64,000 bases of DNA. Origin: Bacteroidota bacterium. Lineage in GTDB: Bacteria > Bacteroidota > Bacteroidia > Cytophagales > Cyclobacteriaceae. The first letter of the stretch is position 1. Each line of letters begins with the position of its first letter. The position numbers were made by a program, and so were the translations under genes. Shown piece by piece: positions 1-8,541 of this stretch. The stretch covers positions 186,001-250,000 of the forward strand of contig JAFDZA010000004.1 of assembly GCA_018267135.1 (NCBI GenBank), read 5' to 3'. The notes beneath the pieces were generated by a model. The model was not told the origin of the DNA. It was given only the letters and a program-made list of their open reading frames with translations, and made no database searches.

Positions 1-78
1 TTTTGAATTTTGTGCCAAAACCACTAAAACTAACAACACTGCGCTTACAATAGCTAAACCTATAAATAATAAGTACAT
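1..78 (-). CDS. secG: SecG preprotein translocase subunit (N-terminal part, cut by window edge)
   Basis: SecG is the small two-helix accessory subunit of the SecYEG channel in the inner membrane, which assists protein export. Only the first 26 codons lie in the window. They begin MYLLFIGLAIVSAV and read into a hydrophobic helix ending VLAQNSK, which matches the family's conserved end of helix 1 (VLxQ.SK followed by glycines). The ATG lies 6 bp beyond the stop of the upstream TPR-like gene, so the two are probably co-transcribed. The assignment rests on a short segment but the motif and the position are typical. The rest of the gene lies outside the window. Confidence 0.8.
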   Translation of the reverse strand, partial: MYLLFIGLAIVSAVLLVLVVLAQNSK

Positions 79-84
79 ATCAAT

Positions 85-876
85 CTATTTTCTTAATTCT
101 TCTATTTGGGCTGCAAAGTAAGCCTTTTTTTGTGGGAATTTCCAAATCAGTTTTTTTAGCGCTTCAATGGCTTTTTCTTTTTTTCCTTGTTTCAACAGAA
201 TTTCAACTAAGGTTTCAGATACAATGCTTTCGCTAAACTGATTGCTCGACTCTGATAAGTCGGGGTCATTTTCGGGTTTGGCGGCAGGCTGTGGCCTTGA
301 AATAGTAGGTTGGGCTTTGATAAACTGATCAATAATTATGTCTTGCTCTCGTTGCTTATCGGGCTTTACTTTTTTTTTCGTGAGCCTGATTTCTTCTATT
401 ATATCATTGCTTTTTTCGTAGGCTACTTTCTTTTCCGGTTCAATCGTTTTTTTTTCGGCCGGCTGAGGTGTTTTACGGCTGCGCTCCAGATTTTCAATGG
501 CCTCTTCAAAAAGACGTTTCGATTCGTGCATCGCCTCTATGTCTTTTAGTACTTGTTCGTGCAAAGGCAGGCCTGAAGAAATGACTTCTTCTTTTATAGG
601 AATATTATTTTCCCGGTCAGCCCCCCACGCCATGCGTTTTTGCCTCGGCTCAGTCATAACCGATTTAAGGGCTAACCGGTCAGTACTGTATATGGCGCTG
701 AGGTGCAGAATGTTTTCACGCTGTGGCAGGCCGGCATCTTGCGAGGCGCGGGCAGCCAGACTATGAATTACCTGGCTGTAAGGATATTCTTTAATCAACG
801 CTACCATCTGAGCGGCTTCTTCCTCGGCTAGCGCAGTATAATTGGCAAACAAGTAATTGAATTGATCCCTTTCCAA
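85..876 (-). CDS. Hypothetical protein with a C-terminal TPR-like segment
   Basis: The function is not known. The protein has 263 residues, no signal peptide and no membrane segment. The N-terminal 80 residues are helical (a region around EEAAQMVALIKEYPYSQ), the middle (about 120-200) is charged, low in complexity and rich in Lys, Glu and Pro, and the last 35 residues (LLKQGKKEKAIEALKKLIWKFP) read like a single tetratricopeptide hairpin. It lies between lptE and secG in a minus-strand run (lptE stop 57 bp upstream, secG start 6 bp downstream). A role as a scaffold or in envelope biogenesis is only an inference from these neighbours. Confidence 0.75.
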   Translation of the reverse strand: MERDQFNYLFANYTALAEEEAAQMVALIKEYPYSQVIHSLAARASQDAGLPQRENILHLSAIYSTDRLALKSVMTEPRQKRMAWGADRENNIPIKEEVISSGLPLHEQVLKDIEAMHESKRLFEEAIENLERSRKTPQPAEKKTIEPEKKVAYEKSNDIIEEIRLTKKKVKPDKQREQDIIIDQFIKAQPTISRPQPAAKPENDPDLSESSNQFSESIVSETLVEILLKQGKKEKAIEALKKLIWKFPQKKAYFAAQIEELRK

Positions 877-928
877 GACACTATTTTTTAGTGGATAGTA
901 AATGTAAAAAAAATCTGGCGGGAATCAA

Positions 929-1471
929 CTACCAGTTGGCAATGGTAGCATTGAAGATATCAATTAGAATTTGATCGAAAATCTTTTTTTCTAATGTTTC
1001 CTGTACAGAGTAAAAATCCTGGGTGTTATCAAAATCTGCGTAAAAACTGAAATTTCTGTCTTTGAAACTATTTTTGGGCTCGGCTGCATCTACGTAGCTC
1101 ACTTTCATAGCAATGGTAAGGCGGGTTTGGGCTGCATAGTTGGGCGAGGAGCCCACCCCTGAACCGGTGCTGGCTTGCGGAGCAACGGGTGTGGTAGAGT
1201 AGGTAATAATAGTACCTTCAATTTGAAGTTCAGCATTGGAAGGCACTACGCGCAAGCTGGAGTTTTGCTGGTAGTAATCTTTTACACGGTTGGTAAAAGT
1301 TTGCCCAAGGTTAGCGGGGCCCAATTCTGTATTGTTAAAAAATGGGTCAACCTGAATGGTTTTGGCATTCGTAGAGGCGCCTGTTAGTGAATATTTGAGG
1401 CATCCCGACAGCACTAAAACCAACCCTATTCCGGCCAAGACAAAAAAACGAGAAAAATAACGAATCATCAT
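929..1471 (-). CDS. lptE: LptE-family LPS assembly lipoprotein
   Basis: LptE plugs the LptD barrel in the outer membrane and helps insert lipopolysaccharide. The 180-residue product has a basic N-terminus (MMIRYFSRFF), a hydrophobic stretch and a lipobox LVLSGC with Cys at about residue 24, followed by KYSLTGAS. This is the Bacteroidota LptE pattern, in which Y-S-(F/L)-(T/S)-G follows the lipidated Cys and is trailed by 'PFFNN' and 'TNRVKDYYQ'. It overlaps the stop of the sigma-54 regulator gene by 4 bp, so translation is probably coupled. The order miaB - sigma-54 activator - lptE - TPR-like protein - secG forms one apparent transcription unit. Confidence 0.85.
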   Translation of the reverse strand: MMIRYFSRFFVLAGIGLVLVLSGCLKYSLTGASTNAKTIQVDPFFNNTELGPANLGQTFTNRVKDYYQQNSSLRVVPSNAELQIEGTIITYSTTPVAPQASTGSGVGSSPNYAAQTRLTIAMKVSYVDAAEPKNSFKDRNFSFYADFDNTQDFYSVQETLEKKIFDQILIDIFNATIANW

Positions 1472-2715
1472 TTCTCTAAGTTGTACTCTTTTATTTTACG
1501 GTAGAGTGTTCTTTCAGAAATACCCAAATCGCGTGCCGCATATTTGCGTTTATTTTTGTTTTTGCTCAGGGCACGAACGATCAGTTCTTTCTCCTTCTTT
1601 TGAATGGAAAGCGTGTCGTCTTCTGCTTCGTGCGAGATGTCTTGCACTTCTTCGGCCACTGCTTCTACCGGTTTTACGCTGGGGTTAATGTTCAGCATTA
1701 CCGGTTGCTCGCGGGTGGTTTTGGTTTCTTGCAGGCCTTCAAATAAATGTGTATGATCTTTAATCAGTTGAGCGGCCTGTGCTGGATCGGTAAAGATTTC
1801 GAGTACCAGTTTTTTTACATCGGTTACATCTTTTTTCAGGTCGAATAATACTTTGTAGAGTATGTCGCGCTCTGAGATATCCGCATTACCGCTGTTTAGC
1901 CGAATGGGTAGGGTGGTTTCGCGGGGAATGTAATGCTGTAGGGTGGCTGCATCTATTTCCTTGGGTTCGGTGGTTAACACCGATATCTGCTCAACAAGGT
2001 TTTTCAGTTGGCGAATGTTTCCCGGAAAGCGGTATTGCAGTAAAATATTTTTTGCTTCTTCCGTAAGGGTAATGGGCTTTACTTTATACTTCTCAGCAAA
2101 ATCAGTTGCAAATTTTCGGAAGAGCAATTCAATGTCTTTATCGCGATCGCGAAGTGGAGGGACAAAAATAGGTACAGAGTTTAACCGGTAATACAGGTCT
2201 TCGCGGAAACGTCCGGCACTTACTTTATCCAGCAGATTTACGTTAGTGGCAGCCACCACGCGCACATCGGTCTTCATCACTTTAGAAGATCCTACTTTAA
2301 TAAACTCACCATATTCCAACACGCGTAGCAGCCGGGCTTGTGTGCCCAGCGGCATCTCGCCAATTTCATCCAGGAAAATGGTTCCACCATTAGTTACTTC
2401 GAAATAGCCTTTGCGGGCTTCATGGGCGCCTGTAAATGAGCCTTTTTCGTGACCGAATAATTCGGAATCAATGGTTCCTTCCGGAATAGAGCCGCAGTTG
2501 ATAGCTGTGAAGGGGCCGTGTTTGCGATGGCTGAGGTGATGCACAATTTTAGAAAACGATTCTTTACCGCTTCCGCTTTCGCCCGTAATTAATACCGACA
2601 TATCGGTAGGGGCTACTTGCATGGCCACACGCACGGCATGGTTTAGCAAGGGGGCATTGCCAATGATACCAAACCGTTGCTTAATGTGTTGTACTTCTGC
2701 GTCTGTGCCTGTCAT
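1468..2715 (-). CDS. Sigma-54-dependent transcriptional activator without receiver domain
   Basis: Members of this AAA+ family remodel RNA polymerase bound to sigma-54. The longest frame opens at 2769, but the ATG at 2715 (MTGTDAEVQ) sits 2 bp after the miaB stop and is the better start, giving 415 residues. The AAA+ domain begins almost at once, with Walker A GESGSGKE at residues 45-52, the sigma-54 contact loop GSFTGA at 92-97 (usual form GAFTGA), and a Walker B region at GGTIFLDEIGEMP. A Fis-type helix-turn-helix ends the protein (ARDLGISERTLYRKIKEY). There is no phosphoreceiver, GAF or PAS domain, so activity must be set by partners, expression or the linker at about 280-365. The targets are unknown. 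Confidence 0.9.
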   Translation of the reverse strand: MTGTDAEVQHIKQRFGIIGNAPLLNHAVRVAMQVAPTDMSVLITGESGSGKESFSKIVHHLSHRKHGPFTAINCGSIPEGTIDSELFGHEKGSFTGAHEARKGYFEVTNGGTIFLDEIGEMPLGTQARLLRVLEYGEFIKVGSSKVMKTDVRVVAATNVNLLDKVSAGRFREDLYYRLNSVPIFVPPLRDRDKDIELLFRKFATDFAEKYKVKPITLTEEAKNILLQYRFPGNIRQLKNLVEQISVLTTEPKEIDAATLQHYIPRETTLPIRLNSGNADISERDILYKVLFDLKKDVTDVKKLVLEIFTDPAQAAQLIKDHTHLFEGLQETKTTREQPVMLNINPSVKPVEAVAEEVQDISHEAEDDTLSIQKKEKELIVRALSKNKNKRKYAARDLGISERTLYRKIKEYNLEK

Positions 2716-2717
2716 AA

Positions 2718-4172
2718 TTAACTCACTATTTTTCCAAACAAGGTGGCTGCCGAGCTGCTTTCCACCCACACATTTACATATTCGCCTTTGCCTTTTTCTC
2801 CTTTCGGGAAAATCACCACTTTGTTGGCGGTATTTCGGCCTTGTAAAAACGCTTCCGATCTTTTAGATACCCCTTCAATGAGAACTTTGTGCACTTTGTT
2901 TATATCTTTTTGGTTGCGGCCGGCCGATAACTCAGTTTGTTTTTTAATGATTTCATCCAGCCGTTTCTTTTTTGTTTCCAGCGGAATAGTATCAGCCAGT
3001 TTTTTGGCGGCCAGTGTGCCGGGCCGTTCCGAGTAAAAGAACATAAACGAAAAATCGTATTGTACTTCGTCCATCAGCGAGAGCGTTTCGCAGTGTTCGT
3101 CTTCAGTTTCGGTACAGAAGCCGGCAATCATGTCGGAAGTAATACCACAGGCATCACCTAAAATAGTGCGGATACTTTTAACCCGGTTAAGATACCATTC
3201 GCGGGTGTAGCCGCGGTTCATCAGTTCTAATATGCGGGTGCTGCCGCTTTGTATGGGCAGATGAATGTTTTTACAGATATTTTCATATTTGGCCATGGTG
3301 TGAAGCACCTCATCGGTAATGTCTTTGGGATGCGAGGTGGAAAAACGCACCCTCAAATCGGGGTGTATCAGGGCCACTTTTTCCAATAAATCGGCAAAGT
3401 GCACAATGTGGTTGGCTTCTGTTTTCTCCAGCCTGGCTTTATTATTTTCTTCTGCACTCCATTTGTAAGAATCTACATTCTGCCCGAGCAGGGTTACCTC
3501 CCGATAGCCTTTGTTAAACAGATCGGTGGCTTCGGCTATGATGGAGTGAGGGTCGCGGCTACGCTCGCGGCCGCGGGTAAACGGCACTACACAGAACGAG
3601 CACATGTTGTCGCAACCACGCATAATGGAGATAAAGGCCGTTACCCCGTTCGAGTTGAGGCGTACCGGGCTGATGTCGGCATAAGTTTCTTCGCGCGATA
3701 AAAAGGTATTAACGGCTTTGGTGCCGTCATCTACCTGGGCAATAAGCTGGGGTAAGTCGCGGTAGGCATCGGGGCCGGCAATCAGGTCAACCATCTTTTC
3801 TTCTTCCAGCAATTTGGTTTTCAGGCGTTCGGCCATGCAGCCCAGCACGCCCACCATCATCTCCGGCTTTTTTTTCTTTAGCCCGTTGATATGGGTGAGC
3901 CGGTGGCGTACGGTTTGTTCGGCTTTTTCGCGAATGGAGCAAGTGTTTAAAAAAACGAGATCGGCTTCTGCAATATCGGAGGTGGTATCAAATCCTTCCC
4001 GGTGCAAAATAGAAGCTACAATTTCACTGTCTGAAAAATTCATCTGGCAGCCGTAACTTTCAATATAAAGTTTACGCTTGTTGCCGGAGTTATGGTCGGC
4101 CGTGGTTTTTACTTCCTCACTCATCAACTCGTTTTCACTTAAAAAACCAATATCTTCAATCAGATTATCCAT
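2718..4172 (-). CDS. miaB: MiaB tRNA (N6-isopentenyl-adenosine-37)-C2 methylthiotransferase
   Basis: MiaB is a radical-SAM iron-sulfur enzyme that makes ms2i6A at position 37 of tRNAs reading UNN codons. All three domains are visible: UPF0004 from about residue 35 ([15 protein letters not shown], with further Cys in [10 protein letters not shown] and [10 protein letters not shown]), radical SAM with the CxxxCxxC cluster in [13 protein letters not shown], and a C-terminal TRAM region ([10 protein letters not shown]...[13 protein letters not shown]). At 484 residues it has the usual length plus a roughly 25-residue N-terminal extension. It is the first gene of the minus-strand run. A TAAATTTG box 19 bp before the start may be its promoter. 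Confidence 0.95.
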   Translation of the reverse strand: MDNLIEDIGFLSENELMSEEVKTTADHNSGNKRKLYIESYGCQMNFSDSEIVASILHREGFDTTSDIAEADLVFLNTCSIREKAEQTVRHRLTHINGLKKKKPEMMVGVLGCMAERLKTKLLEEEKMVDLIAGPDAYRDLPQLIAQVDDGTKAVNTFLSREETYADISPVRLNSNGVTAFISIMRGCDNMCSFCVVPFTRGRERSRDPHSIIAEATDLFNKGYREVTLLGQNVDSYKWSAEENNKARLEKTEANHIVHFADLLEKVALIHPDLRVRFSTSHPKDITDEVLHTMAKYENICKNIHLPIQSGSTRILELMNRGYTREWYLNRVKSIRTILGDACGITSDMIAGFCTETEDEHCETLSLMDEVQYDFSFMFFYSERPGTLAAKKLADTIPLETKKKRLDEIIKKQTELSAGRNQKDINKVHKVLIEGVSKRSEAFLQGRNTANKVVIFPKGEKGKGEYVNVWVESSSAATLFGKIVS

Positions 4173-4191
4173 TTTTATGTTTTTCGGACTG

Positions 4192-4199
4192 CAAATTTA
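4192..4199 (-). promoter_or_regulatory. Possible -7 promoter box of miaB
   Basis: On the minus strand this reads TAAATTTG, a full match to the Bacteroidota -7 consensus TAnnTTTG. It lies 19 bp upstream of the miaB ATG in an 85-bp divergent gap with the lipid kinase gene. No TTG is seen 17-23 bp further upstream, so only half of the promoter signature is present. Confidence 0.35.
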
Positions 4200-4257
4200 A
4201 CGAAAATATTAATCTTTGATGACAGATTGGCAGATTCATTCTTTTACTTATCTATAA

Positions 4258-5154
4258 ATGAAAATTGTAGTCATCCTTAATGGGGTTTCCAGAAAGAAAC
4301 ATTTTTTCTACACAAAAATTCTTCCGGTTCTCAGAAATAGTTTTACCATTGAAGTTTTAGAAACTCAATATCCTAATCATGCCAAAGAATTGGCTGCCCA
4401 GGCAGCAAAACAAAAAACCGATGTGGTGTTGGCAGCCGGAGGCGATGGCACATTGCATCAGACTTTAAATGGATTATATACTTCGGGTACCGAAGTGTTG
4501 CCCAGCCTGGGTATTATTCCGCTGGGTACCGGAAATGATTTTGCCAAATTATGTGGTGCTAAAAGCGATGCACATTTACTGGCCGGTCAGCTCAGATGCA
4601 AACCGCTGCCTACCGATGTGGGAAAAATTTCTTGTGTAAATGCACAAGGGGAACCGGTTACCGAATACTTTATCAATGTTTGTAGTGTGGGGATGGGGCC
4701 GGAGGTAGTCAGAAGATTGCAAAGCAGCAGCCGATTGTGGGGGGCGGGCATTACGTATGTGCAAGCCATTGTAGCTACCTTTTTTACCCACCGGTCTCAC
4801 CCGGTAAACATAGATGCTTATGATTGGAAGTGGAGAGGAAAAGCGCGTGTATTGGCAGTAGCCAACGGAAAATCGTTTGGCAACTCCATTTATATTGCAC
4901 CCGATGCCCGGCCTGACGATGGAATCTTTTCTACTTTTTTGGCAGGCGATCTTAAGTTGCTAAAATTTTTATATTGTCTGCAAAGGATAAAATCGAAAAA
5001 AAAAGTTCGGGATGACCGGGTTTTTTACAACACCTGCACTTCGGTTAACCTGACTTCTGAAGTACCCACCTTTATTGAAGCAGACGGAGAACTGGCAGGG
5101 ATGTTGCCGGCCAAAATAGAATTGCTGCCCGGAGCAATAAATTTTTTGCGATAA
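4258..5154 (+). CDS. Diacylglycerol/sphingosine kinase-family lipid kinase (YegS-like)
   Basis: This is a soluble or peripheral ATP-dependent lipid kinase of the DAGK catalytic family (YegS/BmrU group). The glycine-rich nucleotide site GGDGTLHQTLNGL is at about residues 60-73, and the second conserved motif PLGTGNDFAKL at about 94-104. The C-terminal beta-sandwich ends with EADGELAGMLP, the usual family signature near the terminus. The length of 298 residues is normal. The lipid substrate (diacylglycerol, sphingosine-like base or another) cannot be told from sequence; Bacteroidota make sphingolipids, so a long-chain-base kinase is a possible alternative. It is divergent from miaB and 32 bp before the gamma carbonic anhydrase gene. 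Confidence 0.88.
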   Translation: MKIVVILNGVSRKKHFFYTKILPVLRNSFTIEVLETQYPNHAKELAAQAAKQKTDVVLAAGGDGTLHQTLNGLYTSGTEVLPSLGIIPLGTGNDFAKLCGAKSDAHLLAGQLRCKPLPTDVGKISCVNAQGEPVTEYFINVCSVGMGPEVVRRLQSSSRLWGAGITYVQAIVATFFTHRSHPVNIDAYDWKWRGKARVLAVANGKSFGNSIYIAPDARPDDGIFSTFLAGDLKLLKFLYCLQRIKSKKKVRDDRVFYNTCTSVNLTSEVPTFIEADGELAGMLPAKIELLPGAINFLR

Positions 5155-5186
5155 ATACAATTGTTTAACCTCATTAATTTTACCCT

Positions 5187-5696
5187 ATGGCACTCATCAA
5201 AACCGTTCGTGGCTATACGCCAAAATTAGGAGCTAATTGTTTTCTGGCAGAGAATGCCACCGTAGTGGGCGAGGTGGTAATGGGCGATCACTGCACGGTT
5301 TGGTTTAATGCGGTGGTGCGGGGCGATGTGCACTCCATTACCATTGGCAACAATACCAATATTCAGGATGGCGCCATTATTCATTGCACCTACCAAAAAG
5401 CCAAAGTGGTGATAGGCCACAATGTGTCGATCGCACATAGTGCCATCGTTCACGGATGCACCATTGAAGACAATGTGCTCATTGGCATGGGCGCTATAAT
5501 TATGGACGATGCCGTGATCGGAACCGGGTCGGTCATTGCGGCCGGAGCCGTGGTTTTGCCCGGCACCAAAGTAGAGCCCGGAAGTATTTATGCCGGCACA
5601 CCGGCTAAGCGAGTAAAAGACGTTGGCCCCGAAATGCAGGAAGTAATAGCCCGAACAGCCCGCAACTACCCCCTGTATGCCGAGTGGTATAAATGA
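5187..5696 (+). CDS. Gamma carbonic anhydrase-family hexapeptide protein
   Basis: The 169-residue product is a left-handed beta-helix protein of the gamma-CA/PaaY/YrdA family, which forms trimers with metal between subunits. Hexapeptide repeats run from about residue 25 to 150 (for example NIQDGAIIH, VVIGHNVSIAHSAIVHG, NVLIGMGAIIMDDAVI). The three metal-ligand histidines are consistent with IIHC at about 70, and SIAHSAIVHG at about 90-95. A C-terminal helix (EMQEVIARTARNYPLYAEWYK) closes the fold. Many family members have weak or no CO2 hydratase activity, so the physiological reaction is uncertain. A second, unrelated beta-class carbonic anhydrase is encoded at 31.4-32.0 kb. Confidence 0.88.
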   Translation: MALIKTVRGYTPKLGANCFLAENATVVGEVVMGDHCTVWFNAVVRGDVHSITIGNNTNIQDGAIIHCTYQKAKVVIGHNVSIAHSAIVHGCTIEDNVLIGMGAIIMDDAVIGTGSVIAAGAVVLPGTKVEPGSIYAGTPAKRVKDVGPEMQEVIARTARNYPLYAEWYK

Positions 5697-5717
5697 TGGC
5701 GGATAACAAATTCCTTT

Positions 5718-5725
5718 TATCTTTG
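5718..5725 (+). promoter_or_regulatory. Possible -7 promoter box of the OmpH/Skp gene
   Basis: TATCTTTG matches TAnnTTTG and ends 23 bp before the OmpH-family ATG, a spacing that would give a short leader. No convincing TTG element is found at the expected distance upstream; that region is the end of the preceding coding sequence. Confidence 0.35.
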
Positions 5726-5748
5726 CGCGCTTAACTAATTTTATTGAA

Positions 5749-6372
5749 ATGAAGAACCTTTCCTTAATTCTTAATGCGATCCTTTTGGTGGCTGTGGCCG
5801 TATTGTTTTACCTCCATTTTTCCGGTAAAAAACAATCCGGAAGCGAATCTTCCATAACAGCCCCGGCTGACTTGAAGTTTGCCTACATCAAATCAGACAG
5901 TATTTTAAAGCACTACGATTATTTTAAAGATCAGAAAACCATATTAGAGGCCAAAGGCAAAAAACTGGAACAAGATCTGCAAACCCGCGGCCAAAGTCTG
6001 CAAAATGAAATTAATTCGTATCAGAAAAATTTAGGAAACCTTACCATTGGTCAGGCTAAAGCGCTGGAAGAAGACTTGGGCAAGAAACAACAAAATTTCA
6101 GACTGTATCAGCAAAGCCTGGAACAAGAGGTGGCCAACGACCAGGCTAAATTAACGGAAGCACTTTATACCCGCATTACTTCTTTCCTGAAAAAATATGC
6201 TGAAGGAAGCGGGCTACAGATTGTACTGAAATACGATCAGACCAGCGATGTATTGTATGGTGTGCCGGGAATCGATATTTCGAAAGATGTGGTAACCGGA
6301 TTGAACGAAGAGTACAAAACAGAAAAACAAAAACCGCTCAAGGCGGATAGCGCCAAAACCAATAAGAAATAA
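5749..6372 (+). CDS. OmpH/Skp-family periplasmic chaperone
   Basis: Skp-type proteins are periplasmic holdases for outer-membrane proteins; they form trimers with long coiled-coil arms. The 207-residue product starts with one hydrophobic segment (about 5-24, LILNAILLVAVAVLFYL) that may be a signal anchor rather than a cleaved signal, since no clear cleavage site follows. After a linker, LKFAYIKSDSILKHYDYFKD matches the OmpH opening ('aYVdsdkil...'), and about 60-150 is a strongly heptad, Lys/Glu/Gln-rich coiled coil. The C-terminal part (GLQIVLKYDQTSDVLYG..GIDISKDVVTGLN) is the conserved OmpH closing strand region. A terminator follows directly. Confidence 0.85.
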   Translation: MKNLSLILNAILLVAVAVLFYLHFSGKKQSGSESSITAPADLKFAYIKSDSILKHYDYFKDQKTILEAKGKKLEQDLQTRGQSLQNEINSYQKNLGNLTIGQAKALEEDLGKKQQNFRLYQQSLEQEVANDQAKLTEALYTRITSFLKKYAEGSGLQIVLKYDQTSDVLYGVPGIDISKDVVTGLNEEYKTEKQKPLKADSAKTNKK

Positions 6373-6394
6373 AACCTGAACCTAAATAGAAATT

Positions 6395-6422
6395 AAGCCC
6401 TGACGTAGTTCGGGGCTTTTTT
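6395..6422 (+). terminator. Intrinsic terminator after the OmpH/Skp gene
   Basis: Arms AAGCCC and GGGCTT enclose a 12-nt loop and run into TTTTTT. It lies 22 bp after the OmpH stop, before the GNAT gene. Confidence 0.6.
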
Positions 6423-6457
6423 ATTGAAGAATCTATACTTTTAGTACTTTCGTTTTA

Positions 6458-6970
6458 ATGATACGAATCAGGAAAGCAAAAATTGAAGAAGTGCCGGCCG
6501 TTCGCGAGCTGGCCATTGAGGTTTATACCGATACGTTTGCCGACAGCAACACGCCCGAAAACCTGCAAGCTTTCTTTAGAGATTCGTACGATTTGGAAAA
6601 ATTTAAAACAGAATTTTATGAAGCTGACTCTGTTTTATACATCGCTCTGGATAATTTAAAAATCATTGGCTTTCTGCGCCTGCGCAAATCAAATGAAGTA
6701 GCGCATCTCCTGGGCACCAACACCATAGAACTGCACCGGATGTACATTCACCGCGATTACCACGGCACAGCCGTAGCCCGTAAACTCATTGAGCAGGCTT
6801 TTGAATATGCCAAAAAGAAAAACTACGAGTGGATGTGGTTAGGTGTGTGGGAAAAAAATCCCCGGGCTCAAAAATTCTATGCCAAGTGGGGCTTCGAGCG
6901 GTTTAGCGAGCATATCTTTCAAATGGGGGACGACCCACAGACCGATTGGCTACTCAAAAAAAGACTTTGA
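6458..6970 (+). CDS. GNAT family N-acetyltransferase (PaiA-like)
   Basis: This is a 170-residue single-domain GNAT enzyme that would transfer an acetyl group from acetyl-CoA to an amine. The acetyl-CoA loop is in MYIHRDYHGTAVARKLIEQAFEYAK (motif A, R/Q-x-x-G-x-A near residue 105), and motif B is WLGVWEKNPRAQKFYAKWGFERF. The N-terminus (IRIRKAKIEEVPAVRELAIEVY, then a 'FRDSY' segment) resembles spermidine/PaiA-type acetyltransferases, so polyamines are a possible substrate, but this is inference. It stands alone between a terminator and the DUF853 gene. Confidence 0.85.
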   Translation: MIRIRKAKIEEVPAVRELAIEVYTDTFADSNTPENLQAFFRDSYDLEKFKTEFYEADSVLYIALDNLKIIGFLRLRKSNEVAHLLGTNTIELHRMYIHRDYHGTAVARKLIEQAFEYAKKKNYEWMWLGVWEKNPRAQKFYAKWGFERFSEHIFQMGDDPQTDWLLKKRL

Positions 6971-7009
6971 GAAAAACCGGTTGCCAGTTCACTACATAAT
7001 TTACCACCT

Positions 7010-8524
7010 ATGTCTAAAGAATCTTTCATTACAGCCATTCAAAAATCGTATTCACCTAAAGGAGACTCTATTTATTTGGGAGCTGGTGTTTATGAAAACG
7101 AAATTCTGGCTGAGGCCAAAGTAAATCTACCGCTGCGTATGATGAACCGCCATGGGCTGGTAACAGGTGCTACCGGTTCCGGAAAAACCCGTACCCTTCA
7201 GCGGATGGCCGAGCAACTCTCGGCTGCCGGTGTTTCGGTATTTATGCCCGACATGAAGGGCGACCTGAGCGGGTTGGCCAAAGAAGGATTGAAAAATGAT
7301 AAAATAGAAGAACGTGCGAAGGGGCTGAATATCCCGTATTCGCCTGCTGCCTTCCCGGTAGAAATTTATTCACTCAGTGGAAAATTAGGCGCCCAAATGC
7401 GTGCTACGGTTAGCGAGTTTGGCCCCGTATTATTAACCAAAATTTTAGAATTGAATGATGTGCAAAGCGGGGTGCTCACCATTTTATTTAAATATGCCGA
7501 TGATAAAAAACTTCCGGTAGTTGATCTGAACGATTTAAAAAAAGTTTTGAACTACCTTACCGAAGGAGCAGGCGCAGCCGAGATCAAAGAAAACTACGGA
7601 AAAATTTCTGGCGCCACAGCCGGCACTATCTTACGAAAAATTGTTTCGCTTGAGCAGCAGGGTGTGTCGCCTGTTTTTGGCGAACCTTCTTTCGATATTC
7701 AGGATTTGTTTGAAAAGGTAGATGGACAGGGCGTGATTAGCTTGCTCAATGTATCGGATGTGCAAAACCAACCTGCCATCTTCTCCACATTTATGCTGTC
7801 GCTGCTGGCCGAACTCTATCAAAAACTACCCGAAGCGGGCGACTTAGATAAACCCAAACTGGTTTTCTTTTTAGATGAAGCTCATCTGCTTTTTCACGAT
7901 GCTCCCAAAGCATTTCTAGATCAGATTGAACAAGTCATCCGTCTGATCCGCTCGAAAGGGGTTGGCATTTTTTTCTGTACCCAGATGACACAAGATATTC
8001 CTTCTACTGTGCTGAGCCAGTTGGGAAACCGGGTACACCATGTTATTCGGGCCTTTACCCCTAACGATGTAAAAGACCTGAAGGAAACGATTAAAACATT
8101 TCCACGATCGGAATTCTATGATTTAGAAAAACAGTTTACACAATTAGGCATTGGCCAGGCATTTGTTACCGTGCTGGATGAGAAAGGAATTCCTACCGAA
8201 ACGGTGGTAACACATCTGGCTCCTCCGGCTTCATCGATGGGGCCACTCACAGATACAGAATATAAAAACCATCTCGAACAATCTTCTTTCTTTAAAAAAT
8301 ATAAAGACACCGTAGATCCAATCAGTGCATTTGAATTGCTGAACGAACGCCTGCAATCACATCAGCCAGAGCAGGCACCTTCCACACCTAAAGGTCGCCC
8401 CGAGAAGAGCACGCTCGAGCAAGTAATGGCTTCGCCCATTACCAAACAAGTAGGAAAAGAAATTGTGCGCGGGGTGTTTGGTATGCTTTTCGGCACCCCA
8501 TCGCGAAGGAAATCGCGTTGGTAA
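7010..8524 (+). CDS. HerA/FtsK-like ATPase of the DUF853 (YjgR) family
   Basis: The 504-residue P-loop NTPase resembles E. coli YjgR; these proteins carry a HerA-type helicase core, but no cellular role is established. Walker A GATGSGKT is at residues 53-60, followed by the family's MPDMKGDLSGLA segment. Walker B is in LVFFLDEAHLLF at about 285-295, and a C-terminal Arg-finger region is plausible near NRVHHVIRAFTPND. The tail (about 445-504) is low in complexity and basic. No signal peptide is present, so it is cytosolic. It overlaps no neighbour; the TonB receptor gene begins 17 bp downstream. Confidence 0.88.
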   Translation: MSKESFITAIQKSYSPKGDSIYLGAGVYENEILAEAKVNLPLRMMNRHGLVTGATGSGKTRTLQRMAEQLSAAGVSVFMPDMKGDLSGLAKEGLKNDKIEERAKGLNIPYSPAAFPVEIYSLSGKLGAQMRATVSEFGPVLLTKILELNDVQSGVLTILFKYADDKKLPVVDLNDLKKVLNYLTEGAGAAEIKENYGKISGATAGTILRKIVSLEQQGVSPVFGEPSFDIQDLFEKVDGQGVISLLNVSDVQNQPAIFSTFMLSLLAELYQKLPEAGDLDKPKLVFFLDEAHLLFHDAPKAFLDQIEQVIRLIRSKGVGIFFCTQMTQDIPSTVLSQLGNRVHHVIRAFTPNDVKDLKETIKTFPRSEFYDLEKQFTQLGIGQAFVTVLDEKGIPTETVVTHLAPPASSMGPLTDTEYKNHLEQSSFFKKYKDTVDPISAFELLNERLQSHQPEQAPSTPKGRPEKSTLEQVMASPITKQVGKEIVRGVFGMLFGTPSRRKSRW

Positions 8525-8541
8525 ATTTTTTGCCTGGGTTC

